This document shows positions 1 to 9,211 of a stretch of 64,000 nt of DNA, one piece after another. The position numbers and the translations under genes are program-made. The notes under the pieces were generated by a model that saw only the letters and a list, made by a program, of their open reading frames with translations, was not told where the DNA came from and searched no databases. Within the stretch, counting starts at the first letter, position 1, and each line of letters begins with the position of its first letter. The stretch comes from Cryobacterium sp. CG_9.6 (GTDB lineage Bacteria; Actinomycetota; Actinomycetes; Actinomycetales; Microbacteriaceae): the NCBI RefSeq assembly GCF_029893365.1, contig NZ_JARXUZ010000001.1, positions 124,001-188,000 of the forward strand. The letters run 5' to 3'.

Positions 1-84
1 TCGTCGTTGTTCTCCATAACCCAAGTCAAGCAGGCACCACCGACATTCATGAGAACACCTCATGTACCGACGAGCGGATGCGAT

Positions 85-270
85 GGGAGCGTTCCTGAGG
101 TCGGGTTGCGGGGGTCTCGTTCGGTTGTCGAGCCTGCCGAGACACGACCAACGCAAAAGAGAGCGAAAAGGGGAGCGTTCCGAAGGTTGGCTCGCGGGGT
201 CTCGACAAGCATGACCAGCGGAAAAGAGAGCGAGGCGGGGGCGTTGCGGAGGTTGGCGAGTGGGGTCGCG
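85..270. repeat. Three imperfect copies of a GC-rich intergenic repeat
   Basis: Three related blocks of about 35 bases lie at 85-119, 171-204 and 236-270. Each runs approximately GGGAGCGTTCC, then GAGGTTGG, then GCGGGGTCTCG. The second and third copies are each preceded by AAAAGAGAGCGA. The block lies just downstream of the minus-strand LCP gene. I see no convincing gene in positions 1-283. The GTCTCGA/TCGAGAC core resembles repeats near 40.72-40.83 kb, so this is probably a dispersed genomic repeat. Function unknown. Confidence 0.55.
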
Positions 271-283
271 ACAGGAGCAGGGG

Positions 284-1303
284 TCAGGCGGGAGGCTGGT
301 AGGCGGCCAGGGCGTCAGATTGGAAGGCTTGCTGCAGGAGCGGGAGCTCGTTCCAGTCAATGTTGACCACAGATTGCCCACCCGCCGTGCCGGTGCCCAG
401 AGTGGGCAGCGTGAAGAAGTTCACGTCGCCGACACGCACACTGCGCAGCTCCACGCCGAGGCCCGCCACATAAGAAGAGTTGAAGCCGTCATCGACGGCG
501 AGGTAGGGCGCAACAGCTCCAATCAGCGCGCTCACCTTGCCGGGGCTGGTGAGCGTTTCGGCGCTTAAGGCCTGCTTCAGAACGGCCTGAATGAAGATCT
601 GCTGGTTACGCGTGCGTTGAAAGTCCCCATCTTGGAACGCGTAGCGCTCCCGCACAAACGCGAGCGCCTCCGTGCCGTTCACGTGCAGGGTACCCGGCTC
701 GAAATAGTGTCCCTTTAAATGGTAGGAATTGAAGCCAATCGAGTTCTCAATATCGACGCCACCGAGGGCATCTGTCACGCCTGTAAACCCGTCGAAATCG
801 ATGATTGCCACGTGGTCCATGCGTACACCGAGCAGACCCTCCACGGTTTCAACGGCCAGGGGCACTCCGCCATAGGAGAGCGCCGCGTTGATCTTCGCCT
901 GTCCATAACCCGGAACCTCGAGCCAGCTGTCGCGCATGATCGACATCACAGATATTTTCGTGCGGTCGGCGGGGATATTCACCACCATCACCGTGTCCGA
1001 GCGTTGCCCACTGATGTCATCGATCGAGCCGTTAATCGAACCACGCGTGTCGGTTCCCAGCAGAAGGATGTTCTGTGACTTCGCGGCCTCACCCTCCAGC
1101 TCCGCAGGCCGGTTGGCTTCGTTCTCGGGAAAAACCTCGGTGATCTTCTGCGTCTTCGTGTCGAAGGTGCGGGTGAGGTTCCACGCATACGCGCCCGCAC
1201 CGCCGGCGACGAGTAACACCACTGTCCCCACCGAAATCAGCGCGATTCTCCAGCCCGTGCGTTTTCTGGGCGTCTGAGCTTTTGTCGGTCTCGTCATGGT
1301 CAT
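284..1303 (-). CDS. LytR-CpsA-Psr (LCP) family protein
   Basis: The 339-residue product has a short basic N-terminus, one membrane segment at about residues 19-41 and a large extracytoplasmic LCP domain. Family landmarks are visible: LLLGTDTRG near residue 80, SDTVMVV followed by SIMRDSW, the KINAALSYGG motif, and FVRERYAFQDGDFQRTRNQQ with the arginines that bind polyprenyl pyrophosphate. LCP proteins transfer undecaprenyl-linked glycopolymers to the cell wall outside the membrane. The gene is transcribed divergently from the Wzz/BY-kinase gene, so it most likely attaches the exopolysaccharide made by this locus to peptidoglycan. That role is inferred; the family assignment is strong. Confidence 0.93.
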   Translation of the reverse strand: MTMTRPTKAQTPRKRTGWRIALISVGTVVLLVAGGAGAYAWNLTRTFDTKTQKITEVFPENEANRPAELEGEAAKSQNILLLGTDTRGSINGSIDDISGQRSDTVMVVNIPADRTKISVMSIMRDSWLEVPGYGQAKINAALSYGGVPLAVETVEGLLGVRMDHVAIIDFDGFTGVTDALGGVDIENSIGFNSYHLKGHYFEPGTLHVNGTEALAFVRERYAFQDGDFQRTRNQQIFIQAVLKQALSAETLTSPGKVSALIGAVAPYLAVDDGFNSSYVAGLGVELRSVRVGDVNFFTLPTLGTGTAGGQSVVNIDWNELPLLQQAFQSDALAAYQPPA

Positions 1304-1780
1304 CCCAATCCACTATCAGTCATGCGAGCGGCACCCCACACGACGGGTCGTGCGAGCAACACCGAAAACAGCCGATGTCGACGCACACGGCCGCTTTGTG
1401 CGCAAGCACATCAGCCACACGTCCGCGACAGAGGTAAACACCTCAGCCAGCCCCCTGCTCCCCCGACCCGAAGGTCACTGTCACATCTGAGGCGTGGTGC
1501 GCGGCCTTGTCGAGGTGAACTACAGACTCATTCAGCCCGTACTCCCCCCACTAAGCCGAGCCTATCGGTTCTCGACTACGCACGATTTTGCTCGATGTTT
1601 GTGAGGAAAACGGAACAGCTAGCGAGCAATCACATGCCGCCCGACAGCCCAACGAACGCCAATTTGAGCATCCGTCAGTGTCTTCTGGGGGGTAGACCGT
1701 CAGGTATGTGTCAAGATAGCCACGGGGGAAACGGGGCAATCTCGGCGATTTCTCCATGCCAAGCACGACCGGAGGAACAC
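1304..1780. promoter_or_regulatory. Divergent intergenic region between the LCP and Wzz/BY-kinase genes
   Basis: This 477-base stretch separates two divergent EPS genes, so it should hold the promoters of both. The plus-strand reading frame is open upstream of the kinase gene, but that part lacks family sequence and a good ribosome binding site. GGAGG at 1771-1775 sits 5 bases before the GTG at 1781 and fixes the start there. I could not assign -35/-10 boxes or a known riboswitch. A leader RNA is possible given the length. Confidence 0.5.
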
Positions 1781-3220
1781 GTGGAGCTCAAGGATTACGT
1801 CAGAATCTTGCATAAAAGCTGGATTCTGATACTCGCTTCCGTCCTCTTCGGGATCGCAGCAGCGGCCGGAGCGGCCATCGCCACAACGCCCACATACATC
1901 GCAAGTACGCAGCTGTATGTGTCTGTGCAGGCCGCCGACGGCGCCGCCACGGGAGAACTGCTGCAGGGCACGAGCTTCGCCCGTCAAGCCGTGGTCTCCT
2001 ATGTTGACGTGGTGAATAGCGCGATTGTGCTCGACGAGGTCATTACGGAGTTGAACCTCGACCTGACCGCTGCCGAACTGGCAGAGACCATCACCTCTGC
2101 CTCCCCCCTCAACAGTGTGCTTATTGACGTGTCTGTCACGAACAGTGATCCGCAGCTCGCGGCGCAGATCGCCAACTCGGTGGGCCAGAACTTCAGCAAG
2201 ATCGTCGTCAACCAGCTCGAAAAGCCCAACGGTGAAACAGTCAGCCCCGTTAAGATCGCAACCATTCAGCCGGCCATCATGCCCACCGCGCCGGCCAGCC
2301 CCAATGTCCCGCTGAACATCGCTCTCGGACTTCTGGTTGGTTTGGCTGTGGGCCTGGGCCTGGCCGTGCTGCGCAGCGTGCTTGACACCCGCATTCATGC
2401 CCTGCATGACATCGAGCTCGTCACCGACTCGCCCATGCTCGGCGGCATCACCAACGACCCCGAGGCCAGGCTGCGCCCCCTCGTGGTGCACTCCGACCCG
2501 AAGAACCCGCGTGCGGAGTCGTTCCGAGCGCTGCGCACCAACCTGCAGTTTGTGAACATCGAGGGTGGTCCGCGCAGCTTCGTGGTCACGAGTTCGGTTC
2601 CGGGCGAGGGTAAGAGCACAACCTCGGCCAACCTTGCCATCGCCCTCGCCGAAACGGGCGCGCGCGTGGCCCTCATCGATGGCGACCTTCGTCTGCCTCG
2701 CGTGGCCGAATACATGGGTGTTGAGGGTGGGGTAGGTCTCACCGACGTGCTCATCGGCCGGGCTGAACTCGCTGATGTGCTGCAGAAGTGGGGCAAGAAC
2801 AAGCTGTTCGTTCTGCCCAGCGGTCGCGTGCCCCCGAACCCCAGCGAGTTGCTCGGCTCTGCCGCAATGGTGCGCACCCTGGCCGCTCTCACGAGCGAGT
2901 TCGACATTGTCGTGATTGACGCCCCTCCCCTGCTCCTCGTAACGGATGCCGCGGTGCTGAGCAAGCTCTGTGGCGGCGCCATCATGGTGGTGGCCTCCGG
3001 CCGCACCAAGCGCAATGAACTTGCCAGCGCGGTGAAGGCACTTGAGCGCGCCGGAAGCCGACTCGTGGGTGTGGTTATCACCATGCTGCCCACCAAGGGC
3101 CCCGACTCCTATGGCTACGGCCAGTACAGCTACGGCGCAGCCCTGGAAGAGACGAAAACCGCTGCGGCTGCTCCGCCCGCCCGCGCGGGGTTCCGCAAGG
3201 CTCGCCGGAGAACCGCATAA
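1781..3220 (+). CDS. Polysaccharide co-polymerase/tyrosine autokinase (Wzz-BY-kinase fusion)
   Basis: The 479-residue protein starts at a GTG with a strong Shine-Dalgarno. A Wzz domain comes first, with membrane segments at about residues 14-35 and 175-196 bracketing the extracellular part. A cytoplasmic bacterial tyrosine kinase domain follows: Walker A in SSVPGEGKSTTSAN near residue 275, Walker A' in VALIDGDLRLP and Walker B in VVIDAPPLL. The C-terminus has several tyrosines (DSYGYGQYSYG), as expected for autophosphorylation. Such proteins control chain length and export of Wzy-type polysaccharide. The stop overlaps the start of the phosphatase gene (TAATG), which indicates translational coupling with its antagonist. 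The one-protein architecture is usual for actinobacteria. Confidence 0.93.
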   Translation: MELKDYVRILHKSWILILASVLFGIAAAAGAAIATTPTYIASTQLYVSVQAADGAATGELLQGTSFARQAVVSYVDVVNSAIVLDEVITELNLDLTAAELAETITSASPLNSVLIDVSVTNSDPQLAAQIANSVGQNFSKIVVNQLEKPNGETVSPVKIATIQPAIMPTAPASPNVPLNIALGLLVGLAVGLGLAVLRSVLDTRIHALHDIELVTDSPMLGGITNDPEARLRPLVVHSDPKNPRAESFRALRTNLQFVNIEGGPRSFVVTSSVPGEGKSTTSANLAIALAETGARVALIDGDLRLPRVAEYMGVEGGVGLTDVLIGRAELADVLQKWGKNKLFVLPSGRVPPNPSELLGSAAMVRTLAALTSEFDIVVIDAPPLLLVTDAAVLSKLCGGAIMVVASGRTKRNELASAVKALERAGSRLVGVVITMLPTKGPDSYGYGQYSYGAALEETKTAAAAPPARAGFRKARRRTA

Positions 3221-3825
3221 TGACAAAATTCTCTATTCTCACGGTGTGCTCGGGCAATATCTGTCGGTCGCCGTTGGCCGAACAGCTGTTGCGCACGGGC
3301 TTGGCGCCGTGGCCCGAAGTTGCGCTGGCCAGCGCCGGCACCGTCGGCCTCACCGGTGAGGCTATGCCCGCGCAAGCCGCGGACCTGTCTCGTCATTTCG
3401 GTGGGGATCCCTCCAACCATGTTGCCCAGCTGCTCACCGAAGAACATTTGGCCACCGCCGATCTGGTGTTCGCGATGTCTCGGGAGCACCGGCGCGCGAT
3501 TGTGGAGCTCGTGCCCCGCGCCATCCGCTACACATTCACCATTCGCGAATTCGCGCGCCTGGTGAACGACCTCACGGACAATGACCTCGAGGATGCTGCC
3601 GCACTGTCGGTAGACGACGTCGTGGGGCGGTTCTCCTCACTGATAGCCCTCGCTGCCTCCCAGCGCGGTGCCGTGCCGCAGCCCGCGGCACCCGAGGACG
3701 ATGACGTGATTGACCCGTACCGCCGCAGCGATGAGGTGTACGTTCAGTCCGCCCAGCAGCTTCTACCCGCGGTCAACGCGGTTATTGGCCTGTTCCACCG
3801 TGCCGCATCGGTACGTCAGGCCTAG
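3220..3825 (+). CDS. Low-molecular-weight protein-tyrosine phosphatase
   Basis: The N-terminus carries the CX5R phosphatase loop, VCSGNICRSPLAEQLL, with the nucleophilic cysteine at about residue 10. A DPYRRSDE segment near residue 165 supplies the usual general-acid aspartate. At 201 residues it is longer than the usual 150, with an insertion before the DPY motif. It overlaps the BY-kinase gene, so its expected role is to dephosphorylate that kinase, as Wzb does for Wzc. This role comes from context and family. A second, separate phosphatase of this family lies at 49.4 kb. Confidence 0.92.
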   Translation: MTKFSILTVCSGNICRSPLAEQLLRTGLAPWPEVALASAGTVGLTGEAMPAQAADLSRHFGGDPSNHVAQLLTEEHLATADLVFAMSREHRRAIVELVPRAIRYTFTIREFARLVNDLTDNDLEDAAALSVDDVVGRFSSLIALAASQRGAVPQPAAPEDDDVIDPYRRSDEVYVQSAQQLLPAVNAVIGLFHRAASVRQA

Positions 3826-3833
3826 GGGGCGTC

Positions 3834-4808
3834 ATGGGGGGTTTCAAAACGATGAGCCGCAAGAACCGGGATAACCGGCTTCGGCGGCGCCTATTCATTG
3901 CCGGCCTGGCCGTATTTCTTCTGTTCGACGTGGTCTTGGTGTCTGTGGCACTCACCACGGGTCAACCAACCACTGATGCCGGTGCGGTGGTCGAGCCGGT
4001 GGCATCCGCTCCTGCCGTTGAACCCACCCCCACTCCGGTGGAAACCACGGCGGCAGCCGTCGCACCTGTTGCCACGGTGGCACCCACGCGAATATTGGCG
4101 GCACTTGACGCCACAACTGCCTGGCGGGCCACAACGGGTGCCTGCCCGGCCGCGCCCGCTGCACCCGAGTTGACCACCGACTCTGGTGCCACGTGGGACG
4201 GATTCAACGCAGCTATCGACACCGACGCCTCCTCTATTTTGGCGATCAATGTTTTCGACGAAGCCGAAGCCTCCCTGGTGACCCTCAACATCACCGACTG
4301 CGCCCCGCAGCTGGTGAGTACCTTCGTTGCTGGCGAGCAGTGGCGGGCCTACTCGGATCGCGTCGATGCCGAGTGGTACGTCGACCCGGCGACATCCGCT
4401 GTCGTTCACAGCCCCAGCGGCGATGTGACGGCCCCCTGCGGAGCTGTTGCCACGCTCGCCGCCACGGATGACACAACGGCGGCCGTGCTGTGCACCGACG
4501 CGTCTGTGTTCACAACAGTGGATGCCGGCGCCACGTGGTCGGCGGCGGCATCCGTTCCCGGCGCCGCAGCGCTTACGGCCTCGACCGAGGGCTACCGAGT
4601 GGCCGTGGTGAACCCGACCGGCTGCACCGGCATCTCACTCGTGACCATCTCGTTAGTGGGCGCACTCGACTCCACACCCGCGGCCTGCGTGTCGGCCACG
4701 GTGAACCCCGGTGAGGTTGCCTTGTCTGCGGCCGAGGATGGCACGCTCTGGCTCTGGGCCGGCGATGCCTTTGCTCGCTCGACTGACAATGGTGTGTCGT
4801 GGGCCTGA
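3834..4808 (+). CDS. Membrane-anchored extracytoplasmic protein of unknown function in the EPS operon
   Basis: The 324-residue product has a basic N-terminus, one membrane segment at about residues 20-40 and a Pro/Thr/Val/Ala-rich linker to about residue 80. The extracellular domain contains two D-x-G-x-T/S-W elements (DSGATWDGF, DAGATWSAA) and a final TDNGVSWA. This resembles Asp-box/BNR beta-propeller repeats. It sits 8 bases after the phosphatase and its end overlaps the glycosylphosphotransferase gene, so it belongs to the EPS operon. An alternative ATG lies at 3852. A sugar-binding or assembly role is possible but not shown. Confidence 0.7.
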   Translation: MGGFKTMSRKNRDNRLRRRLFIAGLAVFLLFDVVLVSVALTTGQPTTDAGAVVEPVASAPAVEPTPTPVETTAAAVAPVATVAPTRILAALDATTAWRATTGACPAAPAAPELTTDSGATWDGFNAAIDTDASSILAINVFDEAEASLVTLNITDCAPQLVSTFVAGEQWRAYSDRVDAEWYVDPATSAVVHSPSGDVTAPCGAVATLAATDDTTAAVLCTDASVFTTVDAGATWSAAASVPGAAALTASTEGYRVAVVNPTGCTGISLVTISLVGALDSTPAACVSATVNPGEVALSAAEDGTLWLWAGDAFARSTDNGVSWA

Positions 4809-6247
4809 GCGGTCAAACGCGCACCTGGCAGCGCGCCTACGCCATAAGGCTCTTTCTGACCGATCTTCTCGTTGTTGTCGGTACGGTGCTCGGCAGCCAG
4901 GTTCTGTGGTTTGGCACACGTCGCTCAGAATTGAGTGTTCCGCTCGAAGAGATGCGTAACTTCACCATTGGGTACACGCTCGTGTCCCTGTGCATCATCG
5001 TGCTCTGGATGCTCGCCCTCGCATACTTCGCTACCCGCGACCATAAAATAATCGGAACCGGCATTACCGAATACAAACGGCTCGTAGATGCCACGATTCG
5101 GGTCTTTGGCACCACCGCCATCATTTCGTTTCTCTTCAAGGTGGATCTGGCGCGCGGATACTTTCTGACCGCTCTGCCTATCGGGCTTGTCCTCATCGTC
5201 CTTGGTCGCTGGTCTTGGCGGCACTGGCTTGTCTCCCGGCGCCGTGAGGGCCGGTATGTGCACCGGACCCTCGTGGTGGGCGAGCGCGTGAAAAGCGAAC
5301 ACGTAGCTATCGGTGTTCGACGTGATGCGGGCGCCGGTCTCTTTCTTGTCGGGGCCATCACAGAGAACGGCACCGTGACCGAAGACCTCATCGAGGGCGT
5401 GCCCGTGCTCGGCAATTTCAGTCAAATTCTGAATGCCATTGATGCCTCGCGTGCCGACACCGTTATCTTGACCGGTGCCGACAACTACGGACCCCGTCAA
5501 ATGCGGGAGCTGGGCTGGGAGCTTCAGTCCCGCAAGGTGGACCTGATTATGGCCCCCGCACTCACCGACGTTGCCGGCCCTCGAATTCACGCACGCCCGG
5601 TGTCTGGGCTGCCACTCATCCAGGTTGACTTCCCGTCCTTTGAAGGACGCCGGCACCTGGCGAAGCGTACCTTCGACGTTATTTCCTCCGGGCTCGGTCT
5701 TCTCGTGATCAGCCCCCTACTGTTGTGGATCGTCGTCGCCATCCGTCGGGACAGCGCCGGGCCCGCGTTCTTCTTTCAGAAACGTGTCGGCCTGAACGGC
5801 AATGGATTCCGAATGATCAAGTTCCGCTCCATGGTGACAGACGCAGAAGAGCAGCTCCCGGGCCTGCTCGACCAATCCGAAGGCAACGGAGTGCTCTTCA
5901 AGCTGAAGGCAGACCCACGCATCACCAAGGTTGGCTCCACGCTTCGCCGATTGAGCCTGGACGAACTGCCGCAGCTGGTGAACGTCTTCCTCGGGCACAT
6001 GTCTCTGGTCGGCCCACGCCCGCCACTCGCGAGCGAAGTGGAACAGTACGACGGCTGGGCCGAGCGCCGCCTCCTGGTGAAGCCCGGTATCACCGGTCTC
6101 TGGCAGGTGAGTGGTCGTTCGGACCTTTCATGGGACGACAGCATACGGCTGGACCTCTACTACGTAGAAAACTGGTCCCTTCTTGGGGACGTCATCATCT
6201 TGTACCGCACCGTGCGGGCTGTCGCACGACCGAATGGAGCTTACTGA
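4799..6247 (+). CDS. Exopolysaccharide polyprenyl glycosylphosphotransferase (WcaJ/CpsE type)
   Basis: This initiating enzyme moves a sugar-1-phosphate onto undecaprenyl phosphate at the inner membrane. The 482 residues show an N-terminal group of membrane segments (about residues 13-125), a nucleotide-binding-like CoA_binding_3 middle region, one more membrane segment near residue 300 and the C-terminal catalytic domain. Catalytic landmarks are KRTFDVISSGLG, MIKFRSM, DELPQLVNVFLGHMSLVGPRP and PGITGLWQVSGRSDLSWDD. The start is a GTG inside the end of the preceding gene. The donor sugar cannot be read from the sequence. Confidence 0.94.
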   Translation: MGLSGQTRTWQRAYAIRLFLTDLLVVVGTVLGSQVLWFGTRRSELSVPLEEMRNFTIGYTLVSLCIIVLWMLALAYFATRDHKIIGTGITEYKRLVDATIRVFGTTAIISFLFKVDLARGYFLTALPIGLVLIVLGRWSWRHWLVSRRREGRYVHRTLVVGERVKSEHVAIGVRRDAGAGLFLVGAITENGTVTEDLIEGVPVLGNFSQILNAIDASRADTVILTGADNYGPRQMRELGWELQSRKVDLIMAPALTDVAGPRIHARPVSGLPLIQVDFPSFEGRRHLAKRTFDVISSGLGLLVISPLLLWIVVAIRRDSAGPAFFFQKRVGLNGNGFRMIKFRSMVTDAEEQLPGLLDQSEGNGVLFKLKADPRITKVGSTLRRLSLDELPQLVNVFLGHMSLVGPRPPLASEVEQYDGWAERRLLVKPGITGLWQVSGRSDLSWDDSIRLDLYYVENWSLLGDVIILYRTVRAVARPNGAY

Positions 6248-6248
6248 A

Positions 6249-7403
6249 ATGCCAAGCGTTGTAATCATTGGGACGCGCGGATATCCGAGTTACTACGGTG
6301 GTTTTGAAACTGCTGTCAGAAAGCTCGCGCCGTACTTGGTTGAGCAAGGTTGGGACGTCACCGTCTATGGAAGGCACGGAGCGACCAGCGCAACTGATCC
6401 CAATCTTGACCCACGTGTGCACTCCAAAGTGACCCGAGGCGTGGAGCGGAAATCGCTCAGCACCCTCTCTTATGGGCTAACAGCCTGTCTTGACGCTGCC
6501 CAGCAGAAGCCCGATGTTGCTCTCGTAATGAACGTTGCAAACGGATTCTGGCTCCCTATCTTGAAGGCACGGGGCATCCCCACGCTGATTAACGTAGATG
6601 GAATTGAGTGGGACCGCGCAAAGTGGGGTCGGATGGCTAAGTGGATGTTTCGGACTGGCGCCAAACTCACGGCCCGCTTTGGAACGCGTCTAGTGTATGA
6701 CTCCAAAGTAATCGCGGAACGTTGGAAGCGAGACTTTGGTACAGATGGTGCCTTCATCCCGTATGGAGGCGATGTGCCACCTGAACTGCCGTTGGAGCGC
6801 GGTCTAACTCATCGCGGCTACGTGCTCGTCGTAGCGCGATTTGTTCCCGAGAATACAATTCCCGAATTCCTTGTTGCTGCGGAATCGATTTCTCAGACAT
6901 ATCAAGTTGTAATCGTCGGTTCAGAGGGTTACGGCGGGCCACTCGACGCACAGGCTGCAGCCCTTGCAAAGTTGAACCCGAAGATCACCTGGCTTGGTCA
7001 CGTCAGCGATGACCGCCGTCTCTTTTCTTTATGGCAACACTGTGGCGTCTATTTCCATGGCCACAGCGTTGGCGGCACGAATCCTGCGCTAGTTCAAGCA
7101 ATGGCGTGTGGAGCACCCACGGTTGCGAGAGACACTGATTACAATCGTGAAGTTCTGGGCCCGTCCGGAAGGTTTGTTGCCCCAAATAGCATCGATATAT
7201 GGCACGTAATATCAGCTGCGATGGCCGACCCCAAGTGGCAGTCTGAGGCAATTGCGCGCGGGCGCAAACGGATAGAGGACACCTACACATGGGAAAAGGT
7301 CTGCGAGTCCTACGAAGAGAATCTCTTTAGCCTCGTGGATGCACAAACGAATGCAGACTCCGATCGAATTCAACAAAAGTCCGCCGCCAGGTTGAGCTCG
7401 TGA
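6249..7403 (+). CDS. Glycosyltransferase, DUF1972/rhamnosyltransferase type
   Basis: The 384-residue protein begins MPSVVIIGTRGYPSYYGGFETAVRKL, the typical N-terminus of DUF1972 glycosyltransferases. The C-terminal half has a GT4-like acceptor/donor fold with SVGGTNPALVQAMACGAPTVARDT. The start is one base after the preceding stop; an in-frame ATG at 6234 inside that gene is less likely. Members transfer rhamnose or related sugars to lipid-linked EPS precursors on the cytoplasmic face. From about here on the sequence becomes less GC-rich than upstream. Sugar specificity is unknown. Confidence 0.88.
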   Translation: MPSVVIIGTRGYPSYYGGFETAVRKLAPYLVEQGWDVTVYGRHGATSATDPNLDPRVHSKVTRGVERKSLSTLSYGLTACLDAAQQKPDVALVMNVANGFWLPILKARGIPTLINVDGIEWDRAKWGRMAKWMFRTGAKLTARFGTRLVYDSKVIAERWKRDFGTDGAFIPYGGDVPPELPLERGLTHRGYVLVVARFVPENTIPEFLVAAESISQTYQVVIVGSEGYGGPLDAQAAALAKLNPKITWLGHVSDDRRLFSLWQHCGVYFHGHSVGGTNPALVQAMACGAPTVARDTDYNREVLGPSGRFVAPNSIDIWHVISAAMADPKWQSEAIARGRKRIEDTYTWEKVCESYEENLFSLVDAQTNADSDRIQQKSAARLSS

Positions 7404-8077
7404 GCCGCTTCCACAGATTTAAGGGCCTGCCCCGAAACCAAAACCTTCATGCGACGATGCACGTGTACCTACGTGTTGCGTTCATGGCCCTCCGGGCCTT
7501 GACGGTAAAGCCACTCCTTAAGAGATCGACGGGCGCACTTCTTCTAGGCCGCGGCGCACGAATTTTGAATCCGAGCTACGTGAGCCACACGGGGAGACTG
7601 GTCCTGGAGCCATATTCGGAACTTCAGGGAATATCACGCGGGGGCATTAACCTCGGAGCGGATGTGTCTATCGGCCGGGGCACGACCATTCGCCCCAGCA
7701 GCTACTACGGAGGCGAAGTCGGCGAAGGCCTATGGATTGGCGACAGATCCAGCATCGGCTGTGATGGATTCATAGGTTGTTCTGGGCGAATCTCGATTGG
7801 GTCCGACGTGATGATTGGGCCCGGCGTGCGTGTCTTCTCTGAAAATCACTCATTCGATAGCTTGGCAAGCAGCATTAAATCACAAGGAGTTACTCGGAGC
7901 TTTGTTGAGATAGGAGACAACTGCTGGATCGCGAGCGGCGTGACGATTACTGCAGGTGTTCGTATTGGATCTGGAGTGGTCATAGCCGCTGGCAGTGTTG
8001 TCACCCGGGATATTCCCGACAACTCGGTCGCCGGAGGCATACCGGCCCGAGTCCTTCGTCAGCGCGGGGGAAAGTAA
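7400..8077 (+). CDS. Left-handed beta-helix (hexapeptide) acyltransferase
   Basis: The 225 residues contain many hexapeptide repeats of the LxIGxx type (DVSIGRGTTI, RSSIGCDGFIG, DVMIGPGVRVF, RIGSGVVIAAGSVV). The C-terminal part has SENHSF with the likely catalytic histidine and the family ending PDNSVAGGIPARVLR. Such enzymes O-acetylate sugars of polysaccharide repeat units. The GTG start overlaps the previous stop (GTGA), so it is translated with the glycosyltransferase. It is one of two acyltransferases in the locus; the other is at 19.9 kb on the opposite strand. Confidence 0.87.
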   Translation: MSRFHRFKGLPRNQNLHATMHVYLRVAFMALRALTVKPLLKRSTGALLLGRGARILNPSYVSHTGRLVLEPYSELQGISRGGINLGADVSIGRGTTIRPSSYYGGEVGEGLWIGDRSSIGCDGFIGCSGRISIGSDVMIGPGVRVFSENHSFDSLASSIKSQGVTRSFVEIGDNCWIASGVTITAGVRIGSGVVIAAGSVVTRDIPDNSVAGGIPARVLRQRGGK

Positions 8078-8080
8078 ACC

Positions 8081-9211
8081 ATGAGTCGAAGTAGGTCCGG
8101 GATTGTTTTCGTCCACTCCTCAAACGAAATGTACGGTGCCGACAAGGTTTTGCTGCAGGTGCTCAAAACTCTTCCCCCGACTGAACTAAGCTCAACCACG
8201 GTATGGCTGCCTGACGACGCATCGTCATCCACTTATAGCTTGGACGCAGAGTTGAAACGTAGCGGATTCAACTTTGAAATTCGGGCCCTACCAATTCTCC
8301 GGCGCAAGTACCTATCCCCGCGGTTCCTCCCAAAGACGCTACTTATGATGCTCCGAACCGCATACAAACTGCTCAGACTAAGACCGCAGACAGTTTATTT
8401 GACGACGTCCGCATCGCTTGCTGTAGGCATTCTTGCGCGGCTCCTAGGAGTCCCTCACGTTGTCTTGCACTGCCAAGAAGTCTGGCGCGGGCGTGAAGCA
8501 TTCGTGCTTGGCGCGCTTGCGACAGCGGCGACGGAATGCCTGTGCATCTCGAATGCAGCAAACGAGGCTCTGAAGGGACCTGTTCGAAATCGCTCAAGGG
8601 TGATGTTGAACGGTATCGAGGACTATGACCGGCCTCGATACGAACCTGAGGACCGGGGCGGCAAGCTAAATTTCTTGGTAGCAAGCAGATGGAATTCTTG
8701 GAAGGGGCACGCGACTCTGCTAGCCGCCTGGGATGCTGGCGTTCCCCTTGGTGAGCTTGTCATTTTGGGTGGCCCTCCTGAAATGGGGAAGCCAGTCGAT
8801 GTTCCACGCCTCGTGGAGCGGATGACAAATCGTGGGACCGTTGTGATTGGCGGTGAGGTACAAGACATCGCGACTTTGGTTGACGCGGCAGATTTTGTTG
8901 TGGTGCCTTCTGATGAGCCCGAGCCCTTCGGGCTAGTTGCCATAGAAGCGTTCGCGCGAGGACGGGCCGTTATCGGGAGCGACGGTGGCGGGCTCTCGGA
9001 GATCATCGATGATGGCAAAACCGGTCGAGTATTCCCTCTGCGTGACCCCAAGGCACTGAGGTCAGTCTTGGAGAGCCTCGACATTGGACAGGCGCAAGCA
9101 ATGGGTTCAGCTGCCAGAGATTCCTACCTCCGCACATATTCCATTGAGGCTTTCAACAGCAGATTCAGATCCTTCTGGACTGAAATATCTCCAGCTGGAC
9201 GTGCCGAGTGA
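8081..9211 (+). CDS. Glycosyltransferase family 4 protein
   Basis: The 376-residue protein starts with IVFVHSSNEMYGADKVLLQVLK, a glycine-containing acceptor loop seen in GT4 enzymes. Near residue 285 it has the donor-site E-x7-E element in DEPEPFGLVAIEAFARG, followed by IGSDGGGLSEII. It lies 3 bases after the acyltransferase and overlaps the next glycosyltransferase by 4 bases. It should add one sugar of the EPS repeat unit in the cytoplasm; linkage and sugar are unknown. Confidence 0.9.
   Translation: MSRSRSGIVFVHSSNEMYGADKVLLQVLKTLPPTELSSTTVWLPDDASSSTYSLDAELKRSGFNFEIRALPILRRKYLSPRFLPKTLLMMLRTAYKLLRLRPQTVYLTTSASLAVGILARLLGVPHVVLHCQEVWRGREAFVLGALATAATECLCISNAANEALKGPVRNRSRVMLNGIEDYDRPRYEPEDRGGKLNFLVASRWNSWKGHATLLAAWDAGVPLGELVILGGPPEMGKPVDVPRLVERMTNRGTVVIGGEVQDIATLVDAADFVVVPSDEPEPFGLVAIEAFARGRAVIGSDGGGLSEIIDDGKTGRVFPLRDPKALRSVLESLDIGQAQAMGSAARDSYLRTYSIEAFNSRFRSFWTEISPAGRAE

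Noticed and set aside
1322..1780. Open frame extending the BY-kinase N-terminus by 153 residues
   Set aside because: The Wzz domain begins right at GTG 1781, which has an excellent ribosome binding site, and the upstream residues are Arg/Pro-rich without family sequence.
1700..3226. 508-residue minus-strand frame opposite the kinase gene
   Set aside because: It is a mirror of a GC-rich coding strand, with His/Gly/Arg-rich composition and no domain.
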